Source: Candidatus Puniceispirillum sp. (GTDB taxonomy: Bacteria > Pseudomonadota > Alphaproteobacteria > Puniceispirillales > Puniceispirillaceae). From it: DNA of 22,517 nucleotides. Both the position numbers and the translations under genes were made by a program. The stretch is taken from NCBI GenBank assembly GCA_016780525.1, contig JADHLR010000011.1:1-22517 (forward strand), written 5' to 3'. How positions within the stretch are numbered: position 1 is the first letter of the stretch; each line of letters starts with the position of its first letter. Positions 7,377 through 14,947 of this stretch are shown here, piece after piece. The notes beneath the pieces were generated by a model. The model searched no databases. It had not been told where the DNA came from and saw only the letters and a program-made list of their open reading frames with translations.

Positions 7377-7679
7377 ATGAAATTTCCGGCATGGCATCAA
7401 CGTCCTGAAGAATTTGACCCCGAAACGCATCGCGACGGCATTCTTGACGAAGCCACATTTTTGCGTGTTGCTGATCAGTTTATTTCGCTGGCCAATCAGC
7501 GCAACAAGAAGATCGAAGCCACCGAGCTGCAGATGGTGATGTTATTTGCCGCGGCGCGTTATGCTGCGCATGTTGGCAAGAATGTTTTGGAATTGGATGA
7601 ACATGAAGAGTTCGTGACGCATATGGCGGCACAATATACCGACATGCTGCGTGGGCATCTGTCAGATCCATCGGTATAA
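7377..7679 (+). CDS. DUF3144-like small cytoplasmic protein
   Basis: This 100-residue protein has no signal peptide or membrane segment. The core FLRVADQFISLANQRNKK (about 29-46), then LFAAARYAAHVGKN (about 58-71) and a C-terminal block AAQYTDMLRGHL, resembles DUF3144 as I remember it, an uncharacterised helical family. No catalytic residues can be named. It is preceded by 145 bases with a palindrome cluster and followed after 82 bases by the small cytochrome c gene on the same strand. It may open the first FDH accessory operon or stand alone. Function is unknown; the family match is from memory and moderately sure. Confidence 0.6.
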   Translation: MKFPAWHQRPEEFDPETHRDGILDEATFLRVADQFISLANQRNKKIEATELQMVMLFAAARYAAHVGKNVLELDEHEEFVTHMAAQYTDMLRGHLSDPSV

Positions 7680-7761
7680 GTCGTTGCCGGCCATGTCGTA
7701 ACCCCAAGGCATAACCCTTTTCGAAGTCATGTGTGATTTTACTTAACCGGGTGTAGAACAG

Positions 7762-8169
7762 ATGCATGTTTATACTATCATAGCCAGATTTTGCGGATTA
7801 TTCGGGGTTGGATTTTTCTGTCTGACAGCGTTGTTGACGCCCGAGGCGCGGGCTGATGACGCGGTTGCCAAAGGCCGAGAAATCGTACGCCAGCATTGCA
7901 CAAGATGCCATGTTGTCCCCGACATGAACCCCTATGGCGGTATTGGGTCAACACCGTCTTTTGCCGCGATGAAATGGCTCGATGACTGGGAGCGGCGGTT
8001 TGAAGTGTTTTACACATTGCCACCGCATCCGGCGCTGGTGAATATCGTCGGTGTCAGCGAGGCCAGATCTGACGCGCTGCCAGTCTTTATTGCCGAAATT
8101 GAATTGCAAATTGAAGATATAGACGCCATTTTGGCGTTTGCCCGCACCTTGAAGACACCGGATCAGTAA
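7762..8169 (+). CDS. Small exported monohaem cytochrome c
   Basis: The 135-residue product has a hydrophobic signal peptide (about 5-30, cleavage likely at EARA|DD) and one haem-binding motif, CTRCH, with Cys46, Cys49 and His50. The mature protein is about 100 residues, a class I-type size. PPHPALVNI (87-95) and a C-terminal helix ending ILAFARTLK resemble the small cytochromes of this type found near periplasmic dehydrogenases. The sixth iron ligand is not obvious: Met54 and Met70 are the only late methionines. It would carry electrons in the periplasm. Its place at the head of the FDH accessory run suggests a link to formate oxidation, but it might serve another oxidase. Only a weak ribosome binding site precedes ATG 7762. 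Confidence 0.85.
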   Translation: MHVYTIIARFCGLFGVGFFCLTALLTPEARADDAVAKGREIVRQHCTRCHVVPDMNPYGGIGSTPSFAAMKWLDDWERRFEVFYTLPPHPALVNIVGVSEARSDALPVFIAEIELQIEDIDAILAFARTLKTPDQ

Positions 8170-8202
8170 CCGATATAAGGTGGGTGCGATATTGCCTCGC
8201 CT

Positions 8203-8223
8203 GATAGGGTGCTGGCACCCATC
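8203..8223. other. Short stem-loop between the cytochrome c and DUF6494-like genes
   Basis: GGGTG (8207-8211) pairs with CACCC (8216-8220) around a CTGG loop, and GAT/ATC at the flanks extend the stem past one bulged A. No T-run follows, so it is not a standard terminator. It may be an mRNA-stabilising or processing hairpin in the 118-base gap. Confidence 0.3.
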
Positions 8224-8287
8224 GCCGCAACTAATATCAAACAGGTAACCGCTGCCAGAATATGGCCGCTTGTTTAAGGATAGAGTT

Positions 8288-8524
8288 ATGAGTTCAGACG
8301 CAAAATCAGACATGTCTGCATCGGAAATGGCGATGCGCAAATTTTTAAAACAACTTGGTGTCACCGGTCATCAAAAACTGTCAGATGCGCTGGCAGAGGC
8401 GGTGCGCTCTGGTGCTGTGGCGCCGGGGGCCGAGGTGCCGGTGACGGCGACGATTGATATCGGCGCATTGCAGTTCACCCATGTTGTGACCGCGACCCTG
8501 CAGGCACCTGACGCGGATGACTGA
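8288..8524 (+). CDS. DUF6494-like small protein
   Basis: The 78-residue protein from ATG 8288 has the core MRKFLKQLGVTGHQKLSDAL (about 17-36) and a C-terminal beta-rich segment that includes TATIDIGALQFTHVV. This layout resembles DUF6494, a small family of unknown function, as I recall it. AAGGA at 8276-8280 is a good ribosome binding site for 8288; a TTG six codons earlier is less likely. Its stop overlaps the mrp start by 8 bases, so the two are translationally coupled and probably work together, for example in Fe-S handling. There is no signal peptide, no cysteine and no transmembrane segment. Function is not established. Confidence 0.62.
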   Translation: MSSDAKSDMSASEMAMRKFLKQLGVTGHQKLSDALAEAVRSGAVAPGAEVPVTATIDIGALQFTHVVTATLQAPDADD

Positions 8525-9602
8525 TCTGGACGAAACGGTCATTTTAGAGGCGTTGGCGGCGGTGCAAGACCCGTCGCAAGGGCGCGATATTGTTGCGCTT
8601 GATATGGTAACCGCCATCCAGATAAAAGGCAGTAATATCAGTTTTGCCTTGCAGGTGCCGGCACATCGGGGGCCGGCGATGGAGCCTGTGCGCCGGGCTG
8701 CCGAGCAGGCGGCATTACAGATTGATGGGGTGACCAGTGCGACGGTTATGGTGACCGCACATGCGGCCGCGCCATCTGCGGCGGTTGTGGATGAAGCGCC
8801 GGTGGCGTCGCGGGAAAAGATTCTGGAGAGCAAAGTGCGCCGGTTTGTGGCGGTGGCGTCGGGCAAGGGCGGTGTCGGTAAATCGACAACAGCGGTCAAT
8901 CTGGCCATTGCGTTACAGCTCGAAGGGTTGCGTGTCGGGCTGCTGGATGCCGATGTGTATGGGCCGTCTCAGCCACGCATGCTTGGCGTCAGTGGGCGTC
9001 CGGCGGCGGCTGGCGGCGATATGGTCAAGCCGTTGGAAAATTACGGCGTCAAGCTGATGTCGATGGGGCTGCTGGTGCCCGATGATACCGCGATGATATG
9101 GCGTGGGCCGATGGTGCAGTCGGCCTTGACCCAAATGCTTGATGCGGTGGCATGGGGGGTTCTCGATGTGATCATTATCGATTTGCCACCGGGCACTGGT
9201 GATATCCAGATTTCACTGGCGCAACAGGTCAAGCTGGCTGGCGCGGTAATTGTATCAACACCGCAGGATATTGCGCTTTTAGATGTTGTTAAAGCATTGA
9301 CAATGTTTGAAAAAGCTGATGTTCCGGTTCTTGGCATGATTGAAAATATGGCATCATGGCAATGTCCGGATTGCGGCCGTACCGACCATATTTTTGGTGA
9401 TGGTGGGGCGGCGCGAGAGGCCGGGAAACGCGGTATTGAATTGCTCGGGCAAATTCCGCTATCCTTGGCGGTGCGCAGCGGTTCGGATGCAGGCACACCA
9501 ATTGTTGTGGCTGAGCCACAATCACCGCAGGCAAAAACCTATCGGGATATCGCCAAAAAACTGATGACAATCGCCGATATCCGATATGAGGACAGTGCAT
9601 GA
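8517..9602 (+). CDS. mrp: Mrp/NBP35-type Fe-S cluster carrier ATPase
   Basis: This 361-residue protein is full length for bacterial Mrp (ApbC). An N-terminal MIP18/DUF59-type domain (about 5-80) precedes the deviant Walker A motif GKGGVGKST at 116-124. Asp150 in LLDADVYGPSQP and the DLPPGTGD block (226-233) are the other nucleotide-site motifs. The CPDC pair (Cys287, Cys290) is the cluster-bridging CxxC. Family members bind a [4Fe-4S] cluster at a dimer interface and hand it to apo-proteins in the cytoplasm. The gene overlaps both neighbours: 8 bases with the DUF6494-like gene and an ATGA with the ligase-like gene. The context suggests a carrier dedicated to FDH or its Fe-S partners, since FDH alpha and beta together need about five [4Fe-4S] clusters. 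That assignment is inference. Confidence 0.92.
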   Translation: MTDLDETVILEALAAVQDPSQGRDIVALDMVTAIQIKGSNISFALQVPAHRGPAMEPVRRAAEQAALQIDGVTSATVMVTAHAAAPSAAVVDEAPVASREKILESKVRRFVAVASGKGGVGKSTTAVNLAIALQLEGLRVGLLDADVYGPSQPRMLGVSGRPAAAGGDMVKPLENYGVKLMSMGLLVPDDTAMIWRGPMVQSALTQMLDAVAWGVLDVIIIDLPPGTGDIQISLAQQVKLAGAVIVSTPQDIALLDVVKALTMFEKADVPVLGMIENMASWQCPDCGRTDHIFGDGGAAREAGKRGIELLGQIPLSLAVRSGSDAGTPIVVAEPQSPQAKTYRDIAKKLMTIADIRYEDSA

Positions 9603-10384
9603 CACTCTATTACGAAGATGTTCCCGCCGATGATAACGAGGCCCCGCAACTGCCACCTTTGCTGAATGCTGTGGCGGTGCCGGTTGGGCATGACGTGCAT
9701 GCCAAGGCAATCGCGCTGGCGGCCGCATCGGATGTCGGCACGGTGTTTTATTCCGAGGCCGTCGATAAAATGCATATCGCGGTTGTTTTGGGGCCGGAAG
9801 TGGCGGTGGCAGAAGCCAGCCAGATGCTGTTCGCAATGATGATCGCGGTGGGTGATGCGGTGGGCGCATTGGCGCCGCCAGAGGTCGCTGTCAGCTATCA
9901 GATGCCCGGATATATTTTGCTTAATCAAGGGCGCGCTGGTGTGGTGCGGATGACGGTTGACCCGGCGGCTGGCGCTGATGGGGTGCCTGACTGGCTGGTT
10001 GTCAGTGCCGAATTGCGCATTGTCGAGGATGATGCGGAGTCAGAAAGATTGCGGCAGAACAGTGTGCATGAACATACATCGCTGTCTGAAGAGGGGGGTG
10101 GACATATTTCCAGAACGCGGTTGGTTGAATCCTGTAGCCGGCATTTTCTGGTCTGGGTCAATCGTTGGCAGGATGACGGCTTTCGGCCACTTTATGATGC
10201 CTGGATGCATCGCCTCGACAATGCTGTGCAGCTTGTCTGTGAGACTGATGCGACGCTTGCATGGCTTGGTCTTGACGAGGCGGGTGGCATGTTGGTGAAA
10301 CGTGACGGAAAGCCTGTATCAATCCCGCCAAATGCGCTGGAAACCGCGTGCGGCACGCCGATGCTGGCAAAACCGCAACATTAA
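9599..10384 (+). CDS. Biotin/lipoate A/B protein ligase-like protein (DUF4444-type), probably non-canonical
   Basis: The 261-residue protein resembles the alphaproteobacterial family annotated as biotin/lipoate protein ligase with a C-terminal DUF4444 domain. Supporting blocks are LPPLLNAVAV (18-27), ALAPPEVAVSYQMPGY (90-105), DWLVVSAELRI (131-141), RHFLVWVNRW with a downstream PLYDAW (181-202), and a C-terminal LGLDEAGGMLVKRDGK (223-238). In true ligases a lysine follows the central glycine-containing strand. Here that segment reads NQGRAGVVRM (109-118) with no lysine, so acyl-adenylate chemistry is doubtful. It is coupled to mrp by ATGA and followed by the DUF6505 gene after 10 bases, placing it firmly in the FDH accessory operon. 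It may act as a binding or scaffold protein in FDH maturation; no direct evidence. Confidence 0.72.
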   Translation: MTLYYEDVPADDNEAPQLPPLLNAVAVPVGHDVHAKAIALAAASDVGTVFYSEAVDKMHIAVVLGPEVAVAEASQMLFAMMIAVGDAVGALAPPEVAVSYQMPGYILLNQGRAGVVRMTVDPAAGADGVPDWLVVSAELRIVEDDAESERLRQNSVHEHTSLSEEGGGHISRTRLVESCSRHFLVWVNRWQDDGFRPLYDAWMHRLDNAVQLVCETDATLAWLGLDEAGGMLVKRDGKPVSIPPNALETACGTPMLAKPQH

Positions 10385-10394
10385 CTGATATCCG

Positions 10395-10886
10395 ATGAAA
10401 CTTGCCCGCACCATTCGTTTTGACCCCTCTGACCTCAATGTGTTCCCGCTCGCCGCTGACGAGGGGGAATGGGCACTTGTCGGCACATTTTGCTTTGCGT
10501 CACTATCAGCTGACGCTATTTCAGGGAAAGTGAAACAAGCGTTCAGCAACGGGTTTTTGGGGTGTCAGTCATTCGGCTTTTCGACGTTGGTCAGCGTTGT
10601 CACAGCGCGGCCCGACGATGTCGCGACCATTGAAAATCTTCTGGCAACGCATCTTGTGGAAAAATTTGGCGCGCCGTCACCGGCCGCCGCCGCTGGCGCT
10701 GTCGCCGAAGAGATAGAATTTATGGCAGAGCTATGCGCACCGCATAAAACCGGCACGTTGCTGGCGCTCCAGCGTAGTTGGGGTGATGACGGCATAAAAG
10801 AGGTGTTTCGCAGCTTGCCAAAGCCCGATTCCTGTGCGGAACAGAAAATCTGGACGATCATTGATGATGATGTCGAACATGGCTAA
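10395..10886 (+). CDS. DUF6505-like protein
   Basis: This 163-residue protein opens MKLARTIRFDPSDLNVFPLA and continues EGEWALVGTFCFA, a pattern I associate with DUF6505, found in alphaproteobacterial FDH accessory clusters. No signal peptide, transmembrane helix or known catalytic motif is seen. Cysteines are scattered rather than in metal-binding pairs. It follows the ligase-like gene by 10 bases, so it is cotranscribed with mrp and the ligase-like gene. It is probably cytoplasmic. The function is unknown; a role in FDH assembly is suggested only by conserved neighbourhood. Confidence 0.65.
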   Translation: MKLARTIRFDPSDLNVFPLAADEGEWALVGTFCFASLSADAISGKVKQAFSNGFLGCQSFGFSTLVSVVTARPDDVATIENLLATHLVEKFGAPSPAAAAGAVAEEIEFMAELCAPHKTGTLLALQRSWGDDGIKEVFRSLPKPDSCAEQKIWTIIDDDVEHG

Positions 10887-10988
10887 ACCGGCTAAACCAT
10901 TCATCAGCTGCGGTTCGTTTGCCAGTCAGTTTGCCCCCCACAGTGACAATGTAAATTTAGTATCAATCCAAGAAAGACTTTTAAATAG

Positions 10989-11978
10989 ATGACACAGGAT
11001 TTTTGGCTCACCTCCGGATGGCATTTGCTGGCGCGGGATGAAAATGGATATATGGTGCCAACAGTTGATTTTATGCGGGCCTATTTTTACCGTGACGAAA
11101 TAGCGCCAGAGCCTGAGTCATGCGCGGCTGAGCTGGCGCTTCACCAGAAACTGGCCGAAGATCCATTTGCATCTGTGGTGCCGACCGATCTGTTTGAAAT
11201 TGCCGACAAAGATGTTGTTCACAATTATCAGGCAGTTTTGCGATTTCGTGATTTTTTGTCCCAGTATAACAGTCTCGAAGATGCGTATATGGCGATCACG
11301 CGCGGTGCGCAGATCCAGTTTCCACCGCTGTTTGTTGAACAGATGGCGCAAATTATTTTACGCAACATATTGGATGGTGTGACCGATCCGCTGCAGGTTC
11401 GTGCGGCTGAATTGCTGTTCCGCGATCAGGTGGTGACGCTGGATGATGGCCGCATTATGGTCGCCGATCATGCCACCGTGCAGTTGCAAATCGGCATGCA
11501 GAAATTGCAGGGTGACGACAATGCTGGCAATGAGACCGCGATTGATATTCTGGCCACTGAAACAGCGGATGAATATTGGCCAAGGTCAGACCAGTTCAAT
11601 ACATCGGTTGATATGGCCTTTACCCAACCAGCGCTTGATGGTTTGGCGCGGGTGATGGAAAAATGGGTCAGCCATTTTCTGTCGTTGAGCGTGCGGATAA
11701 CGCCGATGCTGCAAATTGAGGATGAGTCATGGGCGTGGCATCTTGGTCTTGACGCACAAGCCACATCTATTTTGAATGATTTATATCAGGGCAAAGATGT
11801 CGATGACGCCCGCTTGCGGCAAATTCTATGCTTGTTCAAGCTCGAAGCTGAAAGCGGATTTGCGCCAGAGATGCAGGGAAAGCCCGTCTATATGGGACTG
11901 GCCATGGATGCCGCCGGGGTGGTGCGTTTCAAACCGCAAAATCTGCTGATGAATCTGCCGCTGGCGACGCAATCCTAG
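10989..11978 (+). CDS. DUF6352-like protein
   Basis: The 329-residue protein starts MTQDFWLTSGWHLLARDENGY, and the run FWLTSGWHLL plus DFMRAYFYRDEIAPEPESC matches my memory of DUF6352, a large uncharacterised family of alphaproteobacterial FDH clusters. The body is mostly helical and acidic with no signal peptide, no membrane segment and no nucleotide-binding motif. A 102-base gap separates it from DUF6505, longer than the other joints in this operon, so it may have its own promoter; I cannot define one. It ends 53 bases before the convergent Fe-S gene with no clear terminator between. Function unknown; an FDH maturation role is inferred from position. Confidence 0.66.
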   Translation: MTQDFWLTSGWHLLARDENGYMVPTVDFMRAYFYRDEIAPEPESCAAELALHQKLAEDPFASVVPTDLFEIADKDVVHNYQAVLRFRDFLSQYNSLEDAYMAITRGAQIQFPPLFVEQMAQIILRNILDGVTDPLQVRAAELLFRDQVVTLDDGRIMVADHATVQLQIGMQKLQGDDNAGNETAIDILATETADEYWPRSDQFNTSVDMAFTQPALDGLARVMEKWVSHFLSLSVRITPMLQIEDESWAWHLGLDAQATSILNDLYQGKDVDDARLRQILCLFKLEAESGFAPEMQGKPVYMGLAMDAAGVVRFKPQNLLMNLPLATQS

Positions 11979-12031
11979 AGATTTTCAGCCTGATGCCGAT
12001 TGCCCAATCTGATGCTAGGTTAGGCCTGCTG

Positions 12032-14065
12032 CTAGTTTAAATAATCGTCGGTTGTCCGCGGCTTGGGTCGTTCGCCGACATCCATGGTTTTGTCATTCTG
12101 CGCAAACATCGCTTCAACCCGGCAATCTTCGCACATTTTCAACATATCGGTGCGGGCGCCTTGCTGGAACATGCTGTGGTCTTTTAGCCGCGTAATGACC
12201 TTTTCGATCGATCTTGAGCTGCCAAATGGCTTGCCACACTGGGTGCAGGGAAATGGCGTGTCTTCAATCACTAATTCGGCTGCCATGGCGCTATCTGACA
12301 AATTAAATTGCGGCACCAGCGTAATGACTTTTTCCGGGCATGTTGCCGCACAAATTCCGCATTGCAAACAGGCATCCTCGCGGAACAGCAATTGCGGCGC
12401 GTCCGGGTTATCCTGCAACGCCCCGGCCGGGCAGGCGCTGACGCAGGATAAACAAATGGTGCAATTTTCAGTATCGATCTCAACCCGCCCATAAGGTGCG
12501 CCAGCCGGAAGCGCGATAACCGCTTCCTTTACCTTGTTCGCCGCAGCAAGGCCGCGCATGGCCAGCCGGGTGTAGCCGCGTGGCGTCCCGAGCGGGCCGA
12601 ATGGTGCTGGCTTGCCGGCTGATTTGCCGGCGCGATCATAGAGTTTTTCGGCAATCATGTCGGGATCAACATCATCCAGTAATATAATCTGGTTGTCGGC
12701 ATGCATGCCTACGCCTTTAAGCATCGTTTCGGCCAATTCGCGCTGTGCGGTCAATGGCTCGTTCTCGACTGTTTTGTTTGGGTTTAACAGAACAAAAACC
12801 TGGCGATAGCCAAGCGCAATGGCGCCAACCATCAGATCATGTCCGGCCCGCCCCATCGCATGCATCGCCACCGGCAGCACATGGCTTGGCAGACCCCGGC
12901 CATAACGCGCCATCATGGCGATGACTTCCTGTCCATAGCTGTCATCATGCAACAGCAGGCTGGCATTTTTGCCGCCTGCATCCTGATAATAGGTCAATAG
13001 CTGTGCCGCACCAGCCAGCAGCTGGTCAGCGGGCGGATAGGCGGTCTGAACCGCACCAGACGGACATACCGCACCGCACAATCCACAGCCACCACAGATC
13101 GCTGGGTCAATATTGACATGATCACCAAGGCTGGTGATCGCGCCGGCCGGACAGACATCGAGACAGCGGGAACAACCGCCGATCTTGTTACGCGAATGGG
13201 CGCAGATGGATTCATCAAAATTGACATAAATCGGTTTTTCAAATTCACCGATAAGTTGCATGGCCTCGCGTTCAATTTTTGCCAAGGCGACGCTGTCATC
13301 AGCCTGCGCACGCAGATAACCGTCACGCTTTTCCCAGCCAGTGAACAGCGGGGTATCGCCGGTCAGATCGATCAATATGTCGCAACTTGTCTCAACGCCA
13401 TCCATGGTCGAACCAAACACCAAGTGATCGCGGCTATGCGGGGCAGATTCGGCAAATTTATTGATGATCAGATCAAAATGCGTGAAATGCCCGGATGCAG
13501 ACTGGATGCTGCCTGTCGTCACAAGCCCGCAATCGGTGGTGGCCTCTAGGCTGTCATCGGCATTGGCAATCATCACGGTCACGCCCAGACTGCCATTCAG
13601 CCGGCTGCCAAGCTCTAGTGCCGCGCTGCTGCCGCCATTTGGCCGCCCGGCATCAGCATAAATCAGGCAGCGGCCATGTGACACCAAACTCAGGCTTCGG
13701 CCCGGTCGCTGGCTGTCACCAGCCTGCCGCATCAATGCCGCCATTTTCGGCAGCGCTGTGGCTGACTGATCAGACCACCCGGCCATCTCGCGGATATTCA
13801 CTGTTGCCGGTGCCGCGCAGCCATGTTCTTCGGCGAGACTGTCAAATGTCGCTGTTTCCTGGGTGCAGGCAACAATCAGATTAACGCCATCGTCGCGCGC
13901 CGCTGTCATCGCCGCGGCCAGCCGGTCCGTTTCGGTGCGGCATAATGACGTAGCCACATCACATGATGCCATTTTGCCACAGCTCTCTGCCAGCTTTTTG
14001 CCGTCAATATCCATGGTGCCGCCGCAATTGCAAACAATCACTTGGTCATTAAAAAGGTTAAACAT
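12032..14065 (-). CDS. Polyferredoxin-like protein with four [4Fe-4S] motifs
   Basis: This 677-residue protein carries four ferredoxin-type cysteine sets: C288/C298/C301/C305 (the first gap is longer than usual), C324/327/330/334, C535/538/541/545 and C566/569/572/576. Two further pairs near the C-terminus (C607/C610 and C645/C648) look like a zinc-ribbon or another metal site. The N-terminal 280 residues begin VCNCGGTMDIDG and contain several more cysteines. No signal peptide is seen, so it is cytoplasmic. Such proteins are annotated simply as 4Fe-4S binding protein in alphaproteobacterial FDH clusters; it could shuttle electrons or support cluster or sulfur transfer during FDH maturation. 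It is transcribed opposite to both flanking accessory runs. A GTG at 14080 would add five residues, but AGGTGAGG is best spaced for ATG 14065. Confidence 0.85.
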   Translation of the reverse strand: MFNLFNDQVIVCNCGGTMDIDGKKLAESCGKMASCDVATSLCRTETDRLAAAMTAARDDGVNLIVACTQETATFDSLAEEHGCAAPATVNIREMAGWSDQSATALPKMAALMRQAGDSQRPGRSLSLVSHGRCLIYADAGRPNGGSSAALELGSRLNGSLGVTVMIANADDSLEATTDCGLVTTGSIQSASGHFTHFDLIINKFAESAPHSRDHLVFGSTMDGVETSCDILIDLTGDTPLFTGWEKRDGYLRAQADDSVALAKIEREAMQLIGEFEKPIYVNFDESICAHSRNKIGGCSRCLDVCPAGAITSLGDHVNIDPAICGGCGLCGAVCPSGAVQTAYPPADQLLAGAAQLLTYYQDAGGKNASLLLHDDSYGQEVIAMMARYGRGLPSHVLPVAMHAMGRAGHDLMVGAIALGYRQVFVLLNPNKTVENEPLTAQRELAETMLKGVGMHADNQIILLDDVDPDMIAEKLYDRAGKSAGKPAPFGPLGTPRGYTRLAMRGLAAANKVKEAVIALPAGAPYGRVEIDTENCTICLSCVSACPAGALQDNPDAPQLLFREDACLQCGICAATCPEKVITLVPQFNLSDSAMAAELVIEDTPFPCTQCGKPFGSSRSIEKVITRLKDHSMFQQGARTDMLKMCEDCRVEAMFAQNDKTMDVGERPKPRTTDDYLN

Positions 14066-14129
14066 TGCTGGAGGCCTCACCTGTGTGATGGTAAATTTTA
14101 CGATGTCCTTAACCTAGTGTGCAAATCTT

Positions 14130-14147
14130 CAAACACAAGCCTGTTTG
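14130..14147. promoter_or_regulatory. Inverted repeat in the divergent Fe-S protein/DUF3305 region
   Basis: CAAACA (14130-14135) and TGTTTG (14142-14147) form a 6-6-6 inverted repeat in the 168-base gap between divergent genes. An operator for coordinate control of both arms of the FDH cluster is possible, but no regulator is identified. Confidence 0.3.
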
Positions 14148-14220
14148 TGGAAAAGCCCGGCAACGCCCGGCCGATAGGCCTTGCCAAAGCCAGATAAAGA
14201 CGAAATAGTGACGCGGTAAA

Positions 14221-14226
14221 GAGGAG
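14221..14226 (+). promoter_or_regulatory. Ribosome binding site that fixes the TTG start of the DUF3305 gene
   Basis: GAGGAG at 14221-14226 lies 7 bases before TTG 14234. No ATG is better placed, so this site decides the start. Confidence 0.65.
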
Positions 14227-14233
14227 CTACAGT

Positions 14234-14860
14234 TTGACAGAGTCGATTTCGGCATCATCGAAACATGTTTTATACGCGGTGCGGATTATTTTTGAGCGCC
14301 AGGAAATGCAGAATATCTGGCAGTCACATCGCTGGGTTGTGCATGATCTGGTGCCGCTGGAGCTGGCCGCTGGTGACGGCTTGCCGCCGATTAACAATGT
14401 GCGGCTGGAACGGTTGCGCGCCAGCACCGATGACGTCGAGTCCGGTGCCTTGTTCAGCGCTGAGGCATCGCTCGATTTGCACCGCGCCGAGGCCGAGGCC
14501 TATGCCGAAAATCTGGCATCGTCGGAACCGGCCATTTATGTTGTGTTGCGTGACAATGAAGCCGATGATGATTACGGCGATGATGTTGATGTGCATCTGG
14601 CTGAACTGAGCCTGTCGCCCTATAATATTCAGGATATTGAAGATTGTGGCGAGGATCAGATCGAAAAACTGCCGTTACAGGGGCCAATTGCCGCGTTTGT
14701 TGAGGCATTTGTGAAAAACCACTTTAAGCCGGAGCCATTTAAAAAGCGGAAACGCGATAAGGTGCGGATTGATGGTCAGGACGCAGGGCGGGGTGATCCA
14801 CGCTTGCAGCGCGCCGGCGATGTGTTTCGCTCGCCAACCGGTAAGCCCGATTACCAGTGA
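14234..14860 (+). CDS. DUF3305-like protein of FDH gene clusters
   Basis: This 208-residue protein matches the DUF3305 pattern: VRIIFERQEMQNIWQSHRW (about 16-34), then LDLHRAEAEAYAENLASSEP, AIYVVLRDNE, and a C-terminal SLSPYNIQDIEDCGEDQIEKLP followed by FVKNHFKPEPFKKRKRD. DUF3305 is, from memory, found almost only beside DUF3306 and formate dehydrogenase genes in proteobacteria. No signal peptide, membrane helix or catalytic motif is visible, so it is likely cytoplasmic. The lysine/arginine-rich FKKRKRDK segment could contact nucleic acid or acidic partners such as the next gene's product. It starts at TTG, supported by a strong ribosome binding site. The first gene of the second FDH operon; function unknown. 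Confidence 0.8.
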   Translation: MTESISASSKHVLYAVRIIFERQEMQNIWQSHRWVVHDLVPLELAAGDGLPPINNVRLERLRASTDDVESGALFSAEASLDLHRAEAEAYAENLASSEPAIYVVLRDNEADDDYGDDVDVHLAELSLSPYNIQDIEDCGEDQIEKLPLQGPIAAFVEAFVKNHFKPEPFKKRKRDKVRIDGQDAGRGDPRLQRAGDVFRSPTGKPDYQ

Positions 14861-14947
14861 ATGTTCAGTGAACAGACAGCAAGGGGCGTAAAGCCGCCGC
14901 TGACAAAAACCAAAACCGTAACCATAAATTAATCGCAGTGGGGCAGT

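Noticed and set aside
11979..12031. Bidirectional terminator between the convergent DUF6352 and Fe-S genes
   Set aside because: No convincing stem with T-tracts could be found in the 53 bases.
13118..13549. 143-residue plus-strand frame
   Set aside because: It lies wholly antisense to the Fe-S protein gene, whose cysteine motifs confirm the minus strand.
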